NCBI RefSeq assembly: GCF_014837295.1
Contig: NZ_JACYHB010000008.1
Span: 110,911 to 174,910 of the forward strand
Length of the DNA stretch: 64,000 bases
Source: Cellulosimicrobium arenosum
GTDB taxonomy: Bacteria > Actinomycetota > Actinomycetes > Actinomycetales > Cellulomonadaceae
Direction of reading: 5' to 3'
The position numbers and the translations under genes are program-made. Every line of letters begins with the position of its first letter. The first letter of the stretch is position 1. This document shows positions 23,434 through 32,804 of the stretch, piece by piece. The notes under the pieces were generated by a model. The model was not told the origin of the DNA. It ran no database searches and worked only from the letters and a program-made list of their open reading frames with translations.

Positions 23434-24770
23434 TCGACGGCCGCCGCCGCGGCACGGGCAGCCGCGGGGAAGGCCTCGACGATCTGCTCGACGGCACCGT
23501 CGTCGTGCGCGGCCGAGACGAACCACGCCTCGAACACCGACGGCGGCAGGTTGACCCCTGCGTCGAGCATCGCGTGGAAGAACGCGCGGTAGCGGAACGA
23601 CTCCTGCGCCTGGGCCTGGGCGTAGTCCCGGACGCCGGCGCTCGCGGCCAGTTCCCCGAAGAACACGGAGAACAGCGACCCGGCGCGCTGGACGCGGTGC
23701 GCCACACCGGCGGCGTCGAGCGCCTCGCCGACGGCCGACGACAGCACGGACGCGACCTCGTCCACGCGCGCGTACACCGCGGCGTCGGCCAGGCGCAGCG
23801 TCGTGAGGCCCGCTGCCACGGCGACAGGATTTCCTGACAGCGTGCCCGCCTGGTACACAGGCCCGAGCGGCGCGAGCCGGTCCATGATCGCGGCCGGTCC
23901 GCCGAGCGCCGCGACCGGCATCCCGCCGCCCACGACCTTGCCGAACGTGAACAGGTCGGGCGTGAACCCCTCGGCGCCCTGGCTCCGCAGCACGGAGTTC
24001 TCGAGCCCCCACCACCCGCCGGGCCCGACGCGGAACCCCGTGAGCACCTCGTCGAGGACCAGCAGCGCACCGTGCCGCGCGGTGATGCGCCGCAGACCCT
24101 CGTTGAACCCTTCGGTCGGCGGCACGACGCCCATGTTCGCCGGGCTCGCCTCCGTGATGACGGCCGCGATCTCCGAGCCGCGCTCTGCGAACGCGCGCTC
24201 GACGGCGCCGAGGTCGTTGTACGGGAGGACGAGCGTCTCGGCCGCGCTGGCCTCGGTCACGCCCGCCGACCCCGGCAGGGCGAGCGTCGCGACGCCGGAT
24301 CCCGCCTCGGCGAGCAGCGCGTCGACGTGCCCGTGGTAGCAGCCCGCGAACTTCACGACCAGGTCGCGACCGGTCACGCCGCGCGCGAGGCGGATCGCCG
24401 TCATGGTCGCCTCGGTGCCCGTGGACACGAGACGCACCCGCTCCACCGCGGGCACGCGGCGCCGGATCTCCTCGCCCAGCGCGACCTCGCCCAGCGTCGG
24501 CGCGCCGAACGACAGGCCGCGCGCCGCGGCGTCCTGCACCGCGGCGACGACCTCGGGGTGCGCGTGGCCCAGCAGCGCCGGCCCCCACGAGCACACGAGG
24601 TCGACGTACTCGCGCCCCGCGACGTCGGTCACGTAGGCGCCGCGCGCCGACGCGATGAAGCGGGGGTCGCCGCCCACGGACCCGTACGCCCGCACGGGCG
24701 AGCTCACGCCGCCGGGCAGGACGCCCTGCGCGCGCACGAACGCGGTGTGGTTGTCGGTCGTGCTCGTCAT
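23430..24770 (-). CDS. hemL: glutamate-1-semialdehyde 2,1-aminomutase
   Basis: The protein has 446 residues, normal for the family. It is a PLP enzyme converting glutamate-1-semialdehyde to 5-aminolaevulinate. Motifs: [27 protein letters not shown], the [15 protein letters not shown]sp for the pyridine nitrogen, and [14 protein letters not shown] with the PLP lysine. It is the last gene of the hemC-hemD-hemB-hemL run, its ATG overlapping the hemB stop (TGATG). Confidence 0.95.
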   Translation of the reverse strand: MTSTTDNHTAFVRAQGVLPGGVSSPVRAYGSVGGDPRFIASARGAYVTDVAGREYVDLVCSWGPALLGHAHPEVVAAVQDAAARGLSFGAPTLGEVALGEEIRRRVPAVERVRLVSTGTEATMTAIRLARGVTGRDLVVKFAGCYHGHVDALLAEAGSGVATLALPGSAGVTEASAAETLVLPYNDLGAVERAFAERGSEIAAVITEASPANMGVVPPTEGFNEGLRRITARHGALLVLDEVLTGFRVGPGGWWGLENSVLRSQGAEGFTPDLFTFGKVVGGGMPVAALGGPAAIMDRLAPLGPVYQAGTLSGNPVAVAAGLTTLRLADAAVYARVDEVASVLSSAVGEALDAAGVAHRVQRAGSLFSVFFGELAASAGVRDYAQAQAQESFRYRAFFHAMLDAGVNLPPSVFEAWFVSAAHDDGAVEQIVEAFPAAARAAAAAVD

Positions 24771-25855
24771 CAGCGCGCTCCTCCGAACGTCTCGTCGCGC
24801 AGCCAGCCCGCGATCTCGGTGGCCCAGTAGGTGAGGATCACGTCCGCGCCGGCCCTCCTGATGCCGAGCACGGACTCGGTGATCGCGCCGCGCCGGTCGA
24901 TCCACCCGTTCGACGCAGCGGCCTCGATCATCGCGTACTCGCCCGACACCTGGTACGCCGCGACCGGCACGGGCGACGTGCCGGCCACCGCGGCGAGCAC
25001 GTCGAGGTACGACCCGGCGGGCTTGACCATGACCATGTCCGCACCCTCGGCGAGATCGAGGTCCGCCTCGCGCCGACCCTCGCGCGCGTTGCCCGCGTCC
25101 ATCTGGTAGGTCCGCCGGTCGCCCTGCAGCGCCGAGTCCACGGCCTCGCGGAACGGCCCGTAGAACGCGCTCGCGTACTTCGCGGAGTAGGCGAGGATCC
25201 CGACGTCGGCGAACCCGGCCTCGTCCAGCGCCGCGCGGATCACGCCGACCTGGCCGTCCATCATGCCCGACGGCGCCACGACGTCCGCGCCGGCCCGGGC
25301 CTGCGCGACGGCCATCGTCGCGTAGCGCTCCAGCGTCGCGTCGTTGTCGACCACCGTGGCCTCGCGCGAGCCGTCGTGCCGGGTGGTCAGGACACCGCAG
25401 TGCCCGTGGTCCGTGAACTCGTCGAGGCACGTGTCGGCCATGACGACAGGTCCGACCCTGCCACTCGTGCCACCCGTGCCACCCGTGCCACCGGTGCCTG
25501 CGGCCTCGGCCTCGCGGACCGCGTCCCGCGCGATCCGGATCCCGCGCTGCAGGATCCCGTCCTCCGCGTCCGCCTCGGTCCCGGTGGCGTCGCGCAGCGC
25601 CGGGATGCCGAACAGCATCACGCCGCCGAGCCCCGCGCGCGTCGCGTCGCGCACCGCCTCGGCGAGGGTCGCCTCCGTGTGCTGCACGACGCCGGGCATC
25701 GACGAGATGGGGTGCGGCTCGGCCAGCCCTTCCTTGACGAACAGCGGCAGCACGAGGTCGGCCGGGTGCAGGCGCGTCTCCGCGACGAGCCGACGCATGC
25801 GCGCGGTGGTGCGCAGCCGTCGGGGCCGGTGCGGACGGGTGGGGTGCGAGGTCAC
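24770..25855 (-). CDS. hemB: delta-aminolaevulinic acid dehydratase (porphobilinogen synthase)
   Basis: The protein has 361 residues from GTG 25855, which overlaps the hemD stop by GTGA. It condenses two 5-aminolaevulinates to porphobilinogen. The Schiff-base lysines are in [15 protein letters not shown] and [11 protein letters not shown]. The metal motif reads [13 protein letters not shown]: the middle cysteine of the zinc triad (C-x-C) is Asp, a mixed zinc/magnesium-type site. A Gly/Thr tract ([13 protein letters not shown]) coded by four 9-bp tandem repeats (25461-25496) is inserted before the metal loop. Confidence 0.94.
   Translation of the reverse strand: MTSHPTRPHRPRRLRTTARMRRLVAETRLHPADLVLPLFVKEGLAEPHPISSMPGVVQHTEATLAEAVRDATRAGLGGVMLFGIPALRDATGTEADAEDGILQRGIRIARDAVREAEAAGTGGTGGTGGTSGRVGPVVMADTCLDEFTDHGHCGVLTTRHDGSREATVVDNDATLERYATMAVAQARAGADVVAPSGMMDGQVGVIRAALDEAGFADVGILAYSAKYASAFYGPFREAVDSALQGDRRTYQMDAGNAREGRREADLDLAEGADMVMVKPAGSYLDVLAAVAGTSPVPVAAYQVSGEYAMIEAAASNGWIDRRGAITESVLGIRRAGADVILTYWATEIAGWLRDETFGGAR
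25461..25496. repeat. 9-bp tandem repeat in hemB
   Basis: Four near-identical copies of CCACCCGTG encode a Gly-Gly-Thr tract in HemB. Being a multiple of three, copy-number change would alter only the loop length. Confidence 0.7.
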
Positions 25856-26895
25856 GAGGGGTCTCCTCCGTCGGTCGGGGCGGCGCTGTCGATGGGCTCG
25901 GCACCGTCGTTCGGGTCGGCGCTTCCGGTCGGGTCGGAACCAGGGCCGACCCGGACGGGAGCGGTCGCCGACAGGACGGTGCCGAGGGCGGCGGCGAGCG
26001 CGTCGTCCGTCGGGCGCTGCGCCACGGCGTCGAGCCGCAGCCCGACGGTGCGCGCCGCCCGCGCGGTGGGCTCCCCGATCGCGACGGCCGCGACGTCGTC
26101 GCGCGGCCCGAGCTGGCGCGCGATCTCGCGCGCGACGCTCCCGGACGTCAGCACGACGGCGTCCACCTCGCCCGCGCGCCACGCGGCGACGACGTCGGCG
26201 GACAGGTCGTGCGCGACGGTCCGGTACACGGTCACGACGCACGGCTCGAACCCGAGCCCGCGCAGCCCGTCCGCCATCGTCCTCGCCGCGAGGTCGCCCT
26301 GGGGAACCAGCACCCGCGCCGCGGCACCGGGTCCGGCGGAGGAGTCCGGGTCCGCCGGGGAGGCGCCGTGCTCGCCGGCGAGAGCGCGGAACGCTGCGAC
26401 CAGCCCGCGCGCGGAGTTCTCCTCGGGCTCGAGATCGACGGCGACGCCGACCGCCTCGAGCGCGCGCCGCGTCGCCGGCCCGACGGCGGCCCACCGGGCC
26501 CCGCGCGCGAGGTCCGCCGGCGTCGTGCCGCGTCGGGCGGCGCTCGCGGCGAGCTCGTCGATCGCGTTGACGCTCGTGACGACCACCCAGGCGAAGGTGC
26601 CGCGACCGAGGTCCGCGACGGCGTCGTCCACCGGTGTCGTGTCCGCGACGGCGGCGCGCTCGATCGCCGGGCTCACCAGCACGCGGGCGCCCGCGGCGCG
26701 CAGCGTCGTGGCCAGACCGGCGGCACGCTCGGTCGACCGGGGGACCAGCACGGTTCGCCCGGCGAGCGGCCCGCGGCCGGGTCCGGGACCGGTCTCCGCG
26801 CGGTCCGAGCCCTCCGGAGGGACGCGGGTCTCGCGACGAGGGGGGACGACGGGCGCCGGGCCGCGCGACGGGTCGCGCAGCGGACCGGGTGTCAC
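25852..26895 (-). CDS. hemD: uroporphyrinogen-III synthase
   Basis: The protein has 347 residues from GTG 26895 (GTGA overlap with hemC). The two-domain HemD fold is recognisable: [68 protein letters not shown] and [19 protein letters not shown]. It closes hydroxymethylbilane to uroporphyrinogen III. It has an extra Pro/Arg-rich N-terminus (~45 residues) and an Asp/Pro/Gly/Ser-rich C-terminal tail (~35 residues) not needed for the fold. Confidence 0.9.
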   Translation of the reverse strand: MTPGPLRDPSRGPAPVVPPRRETRVPPEGSDRAETGPGPGRGPLAGRTVLVPRSTERAAGLATTLRAAGARVLVSPAIERAAVADTTPVDDAVADLGRGTFAWVVVTSVNAIDELAASAARRGTTPADLARGARWAAVGPATRRALEAVGVAVDLEPEENSARGLVAAFRALAGEHGASPADPDSSAGPGAAARVLVPQGDLAARTMADGLRGLGFEPCVVTVYRTVAHDLSADVVAAWRAGEVDAVVLTSGSVAREIARQLGPRDDVAAVAIGEPTARAARTVGLRLDAVAQRPTDDALAAALGTVLSATAPVRVGPGSDPTGSADPNDGAEPIDSAAPTDGGDPS

Positions 26896-27998
26896 GCCTG
26901 CTCCCCGCGGTAGCCGCCGTCGCGCAGCGCGCGTCGCGCGCTCTCGGGCGTCGGGCCCGGCGTCGGCTGCTCGACGACGGGGCGGGGCGTGGCCGCGCCC
27001 GCGCCTGGATCCGGGGCGCGCAGCGGTGCGAGCCGCGACGCGCCGTCGGCGACGAGGGCGTCGGCGACCCGGGTCCCGAGGTCGCGGGCGGCGTCGTCCC
27101 GCGCGCGCGCCGTGTGCGGGGCCGCGGCGTCGGGGAGCGACGGACCGGGCAGCTCCGTGCGGGCCGTGTGGCTGAGCTGCTCGGTCCCGTCGACCCGGGC
27201 GACGACGGCGGCCAGCGTGAGGACCCCGCCGTCCAGCGTCGCGTGCGCACCGACCGGGGCGGCGCAGCCGGCCTCGAGACGGGCGAGCAGCGCGCGCTCG
27301 GCGAGCACCGCGAGCCGGGTCGGTTCGTGGTCGAGCGCCGCGAGCGCGCCGGCCAGGACCGCGTCGTCGAGCGACGACGACCGGACCTCGACGGCGAGCG
27401 CGCCCTGGCCCGCCGCGGGAGCCATGACCGTGGGCTCGAGCGCCTCGGTGACGTGCTCCTCCAGGCCGAGGCGCAGGAGGCCCGCGTGGGCGAGCACGAC
27501 CGCGTCGAGGTCCGCCTCCTCGCCGTGGACGCGGGCGAGCCGGGTCCCGACGTTGCCGCGGATGTCGATCACCTCGAGATCGGGCCGGACGGCGCGCAGC
27601 TGCGCGGCGCGGCGCGGCGAGCCGGTCCCCACGCGCGCGTCGCGCGGGAGCCGCGCGAGCGTGAGCCCGTCGCGCGCGCACAGGGCGTCGCGCGGGTCCT
27701 CGCGCTCGGGCGTGACGATCGACAGGCCGGGCGCGGGCTCGGTCGGCAGGTCCTTGAGGGAGTGCACCGCGACGTCGCAGCGCCCGTCCAGCAGAGCGGA
27801 CCGCAGGGCGGTGACGAACACGCCCGTCCCACCCATCTGGGCGAGCGATCCGGTGAGGACGTCGCCCTCGGTGCGGATGCGGACGGTCTCGATGTCGCGC
27901 CCGGTCAGCTCCGCGAGGCGGCTCGCGACGTGCCCGGTCTGGGTGGTCGCGAGCGCGCTGCCGCGGGTACCGACGCGAAGGGGCTGGGTGCTGCTCAC
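26892..27998 (-). CDS. hemC: hydroxymethylbilane synthase (porphobilinogen deaminase)
   Basis: The GTG start at 27998 ([17 protein letters not shown]) gives 368 residues. Catalytic Asp lies in the HSLKDLPTE region; the cofactor-attaching Cys lies in [22 protein letters not shown] and [12 protein letters not shown] are classical. The C-terminus carries a ~35-residue Pro/Ala/Thr-rich extension. It is the first gene of hemC-D-B-L, 171 nt from hemY. That gap holds no gene; a short GC-rich dyad (GCGCGCAGA...) around 28120-28160 is the only structure seen. Confidence 0.93.
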   Translation of the reverse strand: MSSTQPLRVGTRGSALATTQTGHVASRLAELTGRDIETVRIRTEGDVLTGSLAQMGGTGVFVTALRSALLDGRCDVAVHSLKDLPTEPAPGLSIVTPEREDPRDALCARDGLTLARLPRDARVGTGSPRRAAQLRAVRPDLEVIDIRGNVGTRLARVHGEEADLDAVVLAHAGLLRLGLEEHVTEALEPTVMAPAAGQGALAVEVRSSSLDDAVLAGALAALDHEPTRLAVLAERALLARLEAGCAAPVGAHATLDGGVLTLAAVVARVDGTEQLSHTARTELPGPSLPDAAAPHTARARDDAARDLGTRVADALVADGASRLAPLRAPDPGAGAATPRPVVEQPTPGPTPESARRALRDGGYRGEQA

Positions 27999-28169
27999 GG
28001 TCCCCAGTGTCCTCCGCGTCCGTGCATTCTCGAAATGCCCGGTCCGTGAACGCAGGGCCGTGGCGTCGACGTGATGTTGTCGTGACGAACGGTCAGTTCG
28101 ATGCGGACGCGATGTCATTTCCGCGCGCAGAGGATTGTTCATTCTGCGGCCTTCGCGCGCGACTTTCTC

Positions 28170-29651
28170 TCAGAGCACCCGCGCGCATTCCTGCGCGTGC
28201 GCGACGATCGACGCGAGGCCCGTCCCTGCGATCCAGCCGCCGGTCACGGCGAGGCCGGGGACGTCGTCCACCCGGGCGGTGAACGACGCGACCTCGCGCC
28301 GGTAGGCAGGCGTCGGCGGGGGGAGCGCGCCGTTCCAGCGGGTCACGACGTGACCCAGCACGCGCCCGTGGAGGTCGACGTCGAACAGGCGGGACGCGTC
28401 GAGCAGGACCCGGTCGAGGTCGGGTTCGCTCGCGACGCCCATGCGGCCGTAGCTCAGCCGGACGACGTGGTGACCGGGTCCGGCGACCTCGCGCACGCGC
28501 GCCCGCAGCCACGGCCACTTCGCGGTCGAGTGGGTCAGCGCCTTCGCCTCGACGTCCAGGAGCCGCGGCTCGCGACCCGCGTCCCGGTGCGGCGGCGCGA
28601 CGAGCATCCCGGTGCCGCGCGGCGAGTCGTCGAGCTCGGGCGCGCGCAGCAGGAGGGTGACGAGGCGGACGTCGGCCCCGGGCTCGGGGTCGGGCAGGAG
28701 GTCCGCGGCCCCGCCGACGAGCGGCCCGAGCAGGTCGACGACCCCGGACGTGGTCACGACGAGCCGGGACGCGACGAGCTCGACCTCCCCGTCCGGGGTG
28801 CTCGCCCGCACCACCCAGTCGCCGAGACGTAAGCTGCCGCCCGCGATCGGCTCGATCCCGGGGCCGGAGCTCACTTCTCGGCCGGGGGCGCGGGTGATCG
28901 AGACGACCTCGTGCTGGGTGCGGACGTCCAGGTTCGTCGCCAGCGCTTCCGTCAGGCGGTGGATGCCGCCGTCGATGCCGCGGACCGCCGAGCCGGCCGG
29001 GGCCAGGGCGCGCAGCGACGCGACCGCACGGGCCAGCGATCCCTCGCGCTCGACCGCCGCGAGCAGTCCGGGCGCGACGGCGTCCACGTCGAGCCGGTCC
29101 AGGGGTGCGGAGTGCACGCCGCCGGCGACGGGGGCCACGAGCCGCTCGGTGACGCGGGTGCCCATGCGCGAGCGGACGAGCGACTCGAGCGTCCCGGTCT
29201 CGGTGAACCGGCGGGGGAGCACCCGGTCGAGGCTCGCGCGCAGGGACCCCGAGATCCCCACCGCCCGGCGCACGTCCGGCGCCCACGGGCGAGCCGGGAT
29301 GCCGAGCACGCCCGCGCGCGGCAGGGGGAACGCCCGGCCCGCGGAGTACCCCCAGGCGCCGACCGCCGACGGTTCGACGACGTCGAGCCCCAGCTCGCGC
29401 ACGAGGTCGCCCACGGCCGTGCCGCGCGTGGCGAACGACTCCGCGCCCACGTCGACGCGCACGCCGTCGAGCCCGGGCAGCGCCTCGCCCCGCACGGGCC
29501 CGCCCGCGACCGGGGCGGCGTCGAGCACGACGACGTCGAGCCCGCGCTCGCGCAGCGTCCGGGCCGCGGTCAGGCCGCCGATCCCGGCGCCGACGACGAC
29601 GGCGTCCACCCAGGACGTCGCGCGTGGGGTCCCGGCGGCCGTGGCGCTCAT
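28170..29651 (-). CDS. hemY: HemY-type protoporphyrinogen/coproporphyrinogen oxidase
   Basis: The protein has 493 residues. The FAD-binding GxGxxG is [20 protein letters not shown] near the N-terminus, and the C-terminal [16 protein letters not shown] is the second FAD contact. [21 protein letters not shown] is a family landmark. In actinobacteria this enzyme (also called CgoX) normally makes coproporphyrin III, with HemH and HemQ following; neither hemH nor hemQ is in this window. ATG 29651 overlaps the hemE stop by ATGA. Confidence 0.9.
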   Translation of the reverse strand: MSATAAGTPRATSWVDAVVVGAGIGGLTAARTLRERGLDVVVLDAAPVAGGPVRGEALPGLDGVRVDVGAESFATRGTAVGDLVRELGLDVVEPSAVGAWGYSAGRAFPLPRAGVLGIPARPWAPDVRRAVGISGSLRASLDRVLPRRFTETGTLESLVRSRMGTRVTERLVAPVAGGVHSAPLDRLDVDAVAPGLLAAVEREGSLARAVASLRALAPAGSAVRGIDGGIHRLTEALATNLDVRTQHEVVSITRAPGREVSSGPGIEPIAGGSLRLGDWVVRASTPDGEVELVASRLVVTTSGVVDLLGPLVGGAADLLPDPEPGADVRLVTLLLRAPELDDSPRGTGMLVAPPHRDAGREPRLLDVEAKALTHSTAKWPWLRARVREVAGPGHHVVRLSYGRMGVASEPDLDRVLLDASRLFDVDLHGRVLGHVVTRWNGALPPPTPAYRREVASFTARVDDVPGLAVTGGWIAGTGLASIVAHAQECARVL

Positions 29652-30898
29652 CGGACCGCGGCCGCCTGCTCGTCGTCCGCCGTGCGGTCGACCGCGGCAC
29701 GGCCCTCGCGGTGGACCAGCTCGACGACGCGCGTCAGCACGTCCGGGTCGGTGTCCGGCGGGACGCCGTGGCCGAGGTTGAGCACGTGGCCCGGCGCTGC
29801 GGCGCCACGCGCGAGCACGTCGCGCACGTGGGCCTCGAGCACCGGCCAGGGCGCGGTGAGGAGTGCGGGGTCCACGTTGCCCTGCAGGGGGACGACGCCG
29901 GTCCGCGCGGACCCGGCGACCGCGCCCGCGGCGTCGGGCTGTGCGCCGTCCGGTGCCGCGTGACGGGGCCGGGCGGGCGCCGTGGGAGGGGTGTCGGCGA
30001 GGAGCCGGGCGGCCTCGTCGAGCGGCGTGCGGTAGTCGACGCCCACGGTGACGTCCCGGACCCCGGCGGCCAGCGCGACGTCGCGCATGGCCGGCAGCAG
30101 GTGACCGGTCCCGGTGCCGAAGTGGACCGCCGGGACCCCGAGGTCGGCGACGTGCGCGAGCGCGCGCGTCGACGCACCGGCGGCACCGTCGAGGTAGTCG
30201 GCGAGGGAGAGCGACCCGGCCCACGAGTCGAAGAGCTGGGCCGCGCTCGCGCCCGCGAGGACCTGGGCGCGCAGGAACGTGCCCGTGAGGTCCGCCGCCC
30301 AGTCGACGAGGCGCTGCCAGGTCTCCGGGTCGCCCCGCAGCATCGAGCGCGCGGCGAGGTGGTCGCGCGACGGGCGACCCTCCACGAGGTAGGCCGCGAG
30401 CGTGAACGGCGCGCCCGCGAACCCGATGAGCGGCGTGGTGCCGAGCTCGTCGACCGTCAGCGCGACGGCCTCGGCGATCGGCTCCAGGGCCTCGGGGGTG
30501 ATCTCGGTCTCGACGAGGCGCGCGACGTCCTCGGGCGTGCGGTACGCCTGGCCCATGACGGGCCCGACGCCGGGCGCGATGTCGACCTCGACGCCCGCGA
30601 GCCGCAGCGGCACGACGATGTCGGAGAAGAAGATCCCCGCGTCGACGCGGTGGCGGCGGACCGGCTGCAGCGTGATCTCGGACGCGAGGTCGGGGCGCAG
30701 GCACGCGTCGAGCATCGTCGTGCCCTCCCGCACGGCGCGGTACTCCGGGAGGGAGCGTCCCGCCTGGCGCATGAACCACACGGGTGTGGACTCAGGCCGT
30801 TCCTGTGTCGTGCCCGCGCGCAGGGCGCGCACGAGCGGGGACTGCGCGGTGCGGCCGTCGACGAGGGGGTGGCCGGAGGAAAGGGCGACAGGAATCAC
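29648..30898 (-). CDS. hemE: uroporphyrinogen decarboxylase
   Basis: The protein has 416 residues from GTG 30898. [14 protein letters not shown] is the substrate-binding signature; [16 protein letters not shown] and [13 protein letters not shown] are conserved. It is longer than the usual ~350 because of an N-terminal extension and an Ala/Pro/Gly-rich insert of about 35 residues ([20 protein letters not shown]...) just before [13 protein letters not shown]. Near the start a CAGAAT on the minus strand 8 nt upstream could be a -10. It is divergent from hemA with only 50 nt between. Confidence 0.93.
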   Translation of the reverse strand: MIPVALSSGHPLVDGRTAQSPLVRALRAGTTQERPESTPVWFMRQAGRSLPEYRAVREGTTMLDACLRPDLASEITLQPVRRHRVDAGIFFSDIVVPLRLAGVEVDIAPGVGPVMGQAYRTPEDVARLVETEITPEALEPIAEAVALTVDELGTTPLIGFAGAPFTLAAYLVEGRPSRDHLAARSMLRGDPETWQRLVDWAADLTGTFLRAQVLAGASAAQLFDSWAGSLSLADYLDGAAGASTRALAHVADLGVPAVHFGTGTGHLLPAMRDVALAAGVRDVTVGVDYRTPLDEAARLLADTPPTAPARPRHAAPDGAQPDAAGAVAGSARTGVVPLQGNVDPALLTAPWPVLEAHVRDVLARGAAAPGHVLNLGHGVPPDTDPDVLTRVVELVHREGRAAVDRTADDEQAAAVR

Positions 30899-30948
30899 AG
30901 TTCACGATTCTGCCTCCCTCCCGGGGAAATGGTTGAATCGGAGGCACT

Positions 30949-32334
30949 GTGGCTCTTCTCTCCCTGACGGCAAGCCACCACGAGCTCGACCTCGACGCCC
31001 TGGAACGACTCTCCACCGGGGCCCACTCGATCGCCGGGTCCGCGGTCGCTTCCTGCGACGTCATCACCGGTGCGGTCGTGCTCGCGACGTGCAACCGGTT
31101 CGAGCTGTACCTCGACGTCGACGCACCCCTCGACGGGCCCGGCGTGCGGCACGCGACCGGGCACGTCGCGCGTCTCGTGGCCGACGCGTCCGGCGTCCCC
31201 GTGCCCGACGCCGCGACCTCCTTCCGCACCCGCGCGGGCAGCGAGGTGGCGGAGCACCTGTTCTCCGTCGCGTCCGGGCTGGACTCGATGGTCGTGGGGG
31301 AGCGGGAGATCGCCGGGCAGGTCAAGCGTGCGCTCGAGGTCGCGCACGCCGACGGCGTCACGTCCTCGACGCTCGAGCTGCTGTTCCAGACCGCGTCCCG
31401 GACGTCCAAGCGCGTGAGCACCGACACCGCGCTGGGTGGGGCCGGGCGGTCCGTGGTCGCCCTCGGGCTCGACCTGGCCGCGGCCGAGCTCCCGCCGTGG
31501 CAGCAGGTGCGCGCCGTCCTCATCGGCACCGGGTCCTACGCGGGTGCCAGCCTCGCCGCGCTGCGCGCGCTCGGCTGCCACGACGTGCGGGTGTACTCGC
31601 AGTCCGGCCGCGCCGAGGAGTTCGCCGCGGCGCGCGGGGTCGAGGCCACGCACGACCTGGTCGACGCGCTCGGCGAGGCCGACCTCGTCGTCTCGTGCAG
31701 CGGCGCTCGCGGGCGCATGGTCGACGGCGCGGGCGAGGGCCGCGCGGGAGGCACCGCAGCCCGTCGTGAGCAGGCGATCGAGCACGTGCTCGACGCCGCG
31801 GCCGTCGTCCGCGCGCGCGAGCGGGCCGCCGTCACGGCGGGGGAGCGGCCCGGCGGACGGCCGATGGTCGTGCTCGACCTCGCGCTGCACCGCGACGTCG
31901 ACCCGCACGTCGCCGACGTGGAGGGCGTCCTGCTCTACGACCTCGCGACGCTCGCGGCGCACTCGCCCGCCGTCGCGTCGGGGACCGTGGACCGCGCCCG
32001 CTCGATCGTGGACGACGCCGCGCACGCGTTCGAGGAGAGCCGGCTCGGCCGGGCGGCGGACACCGCCGTCGTCGCGCTGCTCGCCGACGCCGACCGCCGG
32101 ATCCTCGGCGAGGTCGCGGACGTCGTCGCGCTGCGCGCGGCCGACGGCGACCCGGTGAGCGCCGACGAGGCCGAGGAGATCGCGCGCACCGTGCGCCGCC
32201 GCGTGCACGCCGACCTGCACCAGGCCATCGTCGCCGCGCGCGCCGAGGCCGTCGCGGCCGCCCGGTCGGCCGAGCGGTCCGTCGTCGACGACGCCGAGGC
32301 GCTCATCGCGGAGGCCGACGCGGGGATCGTCTGA
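30949..32334 (+). CDS. hemA: glutamyl-tRNA reductase
   Basis: The protein has 461 residues from GTG 30949, preceded by GGAGG at 4-5 nt. Catalytic Cys48 is in VLATCNRFELY; GLDSMVVGEREIAGQVKRAL is the family signature; the NADPH-binding region (VLIGTGSYAGASLAAL) and the C-terminal dimerisation helices follow. It makes glutamate-1-semialdehyde, which HemL converts. Haem synthesis thus has its first enzyme on the opposite strand to all later ones, with a 50-nt shared promoter region. Confidence 0.95.
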   Translation: MALLSLTASHHELDLDALERLSTGAHSIAGSAVASCDVITGAVVLATCNRFELYLDVDAPLDGPGVRHATGHVARLVADASGVPVPDAATSFRTRAGSEVAEHLFSVASGLDSMVVGEREIAGQVKRALEVAHADGVTSSTLELLFQTASRTSKRVSTDTALGGAGRSVVALGLDLAAAELPPWQQVRAVLIGTGSYAGASLAALRALGCHDVRVYSQSGRAEEFAAARGVEATHDLVDALGEADLVVSCSGARGRMVDGAGEGRAGGTAARREQAIEHVLDAAAVVRARERAAVTAGERPGGRPMVVLDLALHRDVDPHVADVEGVLLYDLATLAAHSPAVASGTVDRARSIVDDAAHAFEESRLGRAADTAVVALLADADRRILGEVADVVALRAADGDPVSADEAEEIARTVRRRVHADLHQAIVAARAEAVAAARSAERSVVDDAEALIAEADAGIV

Positions 32335-32355
32335 CGACCCAGGGCGGGTCGCCGA

Positions 32356-32688
32356 TCAGCCGGCGCGGAGGAACTCCGGTCGGATGACCTCGCGCAGCGC
32401 CTCGGTGATCACGGCTGTGTCGACGGGACCGGGCGCGGCGTGCTGCGAGTCGAGCGTCTCAAGGATGGCGAGCCGAGCCATCGTCGAGATCGGCAGGTCA
32501 CGAGTGGCTGCCAGTGCGGCCAGACGATCGTGCTGTTCAGCGGTCAAGCGCACCGACAGCACCTTCGGAGGGTCGCCACCGGTGCGGCGAGAGCCGACAG
32601 CGTCGCCAGGCAGCGCGTCATGGCGCCGGGCCTCGGACTCCTCAGCCATGCGCGCAACCAGCGCCTCCACCTCGCTCCTATCAGTCAT
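32356..32688 (-). CDS. ribbon-helix-helix protein, orphan antitoxin-like
   Basis: The protein has 110 residues. The middle part KVLSVRLTAEQHDRLAALAA then TRDLPISTMARLAILETL is a CopG/MetJ-Arc type ribbon-helix-helix. An acidic N-terminus and a C-terminal helix (TEALREVIRPEFL) flank it. No toxin gene is adjacent on either side (hemA convergent downstream, GH92 divergent upstream). It may be a solitary regulator or the remnant of a toxin-antitoxin pair. Composition is slightly less GC-rich than its neighbours. Confidence 0.7.
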   Translation of the reverse strand: MTDRSEVEALVARMAEESEARRHDALPGDAVGSRRTGGDPPKVLSVRLTAEQHDRLAALAATRDLPISTMARLAILETLDSQHAAPGPVDTAVITEALREVIRPEFLRAG

Positions 32689-32804
32689 CGCATCTTGCCG
32701 GTCGGGCTAGAGCGCGTCTCTCGATGTGACAGCGCAGTCATCGGCGTGCGATGGTGTCGGGGACCCGCGGGCCACCTGCCCCCCACCGTCGACGAGGACG
32801 AGGA

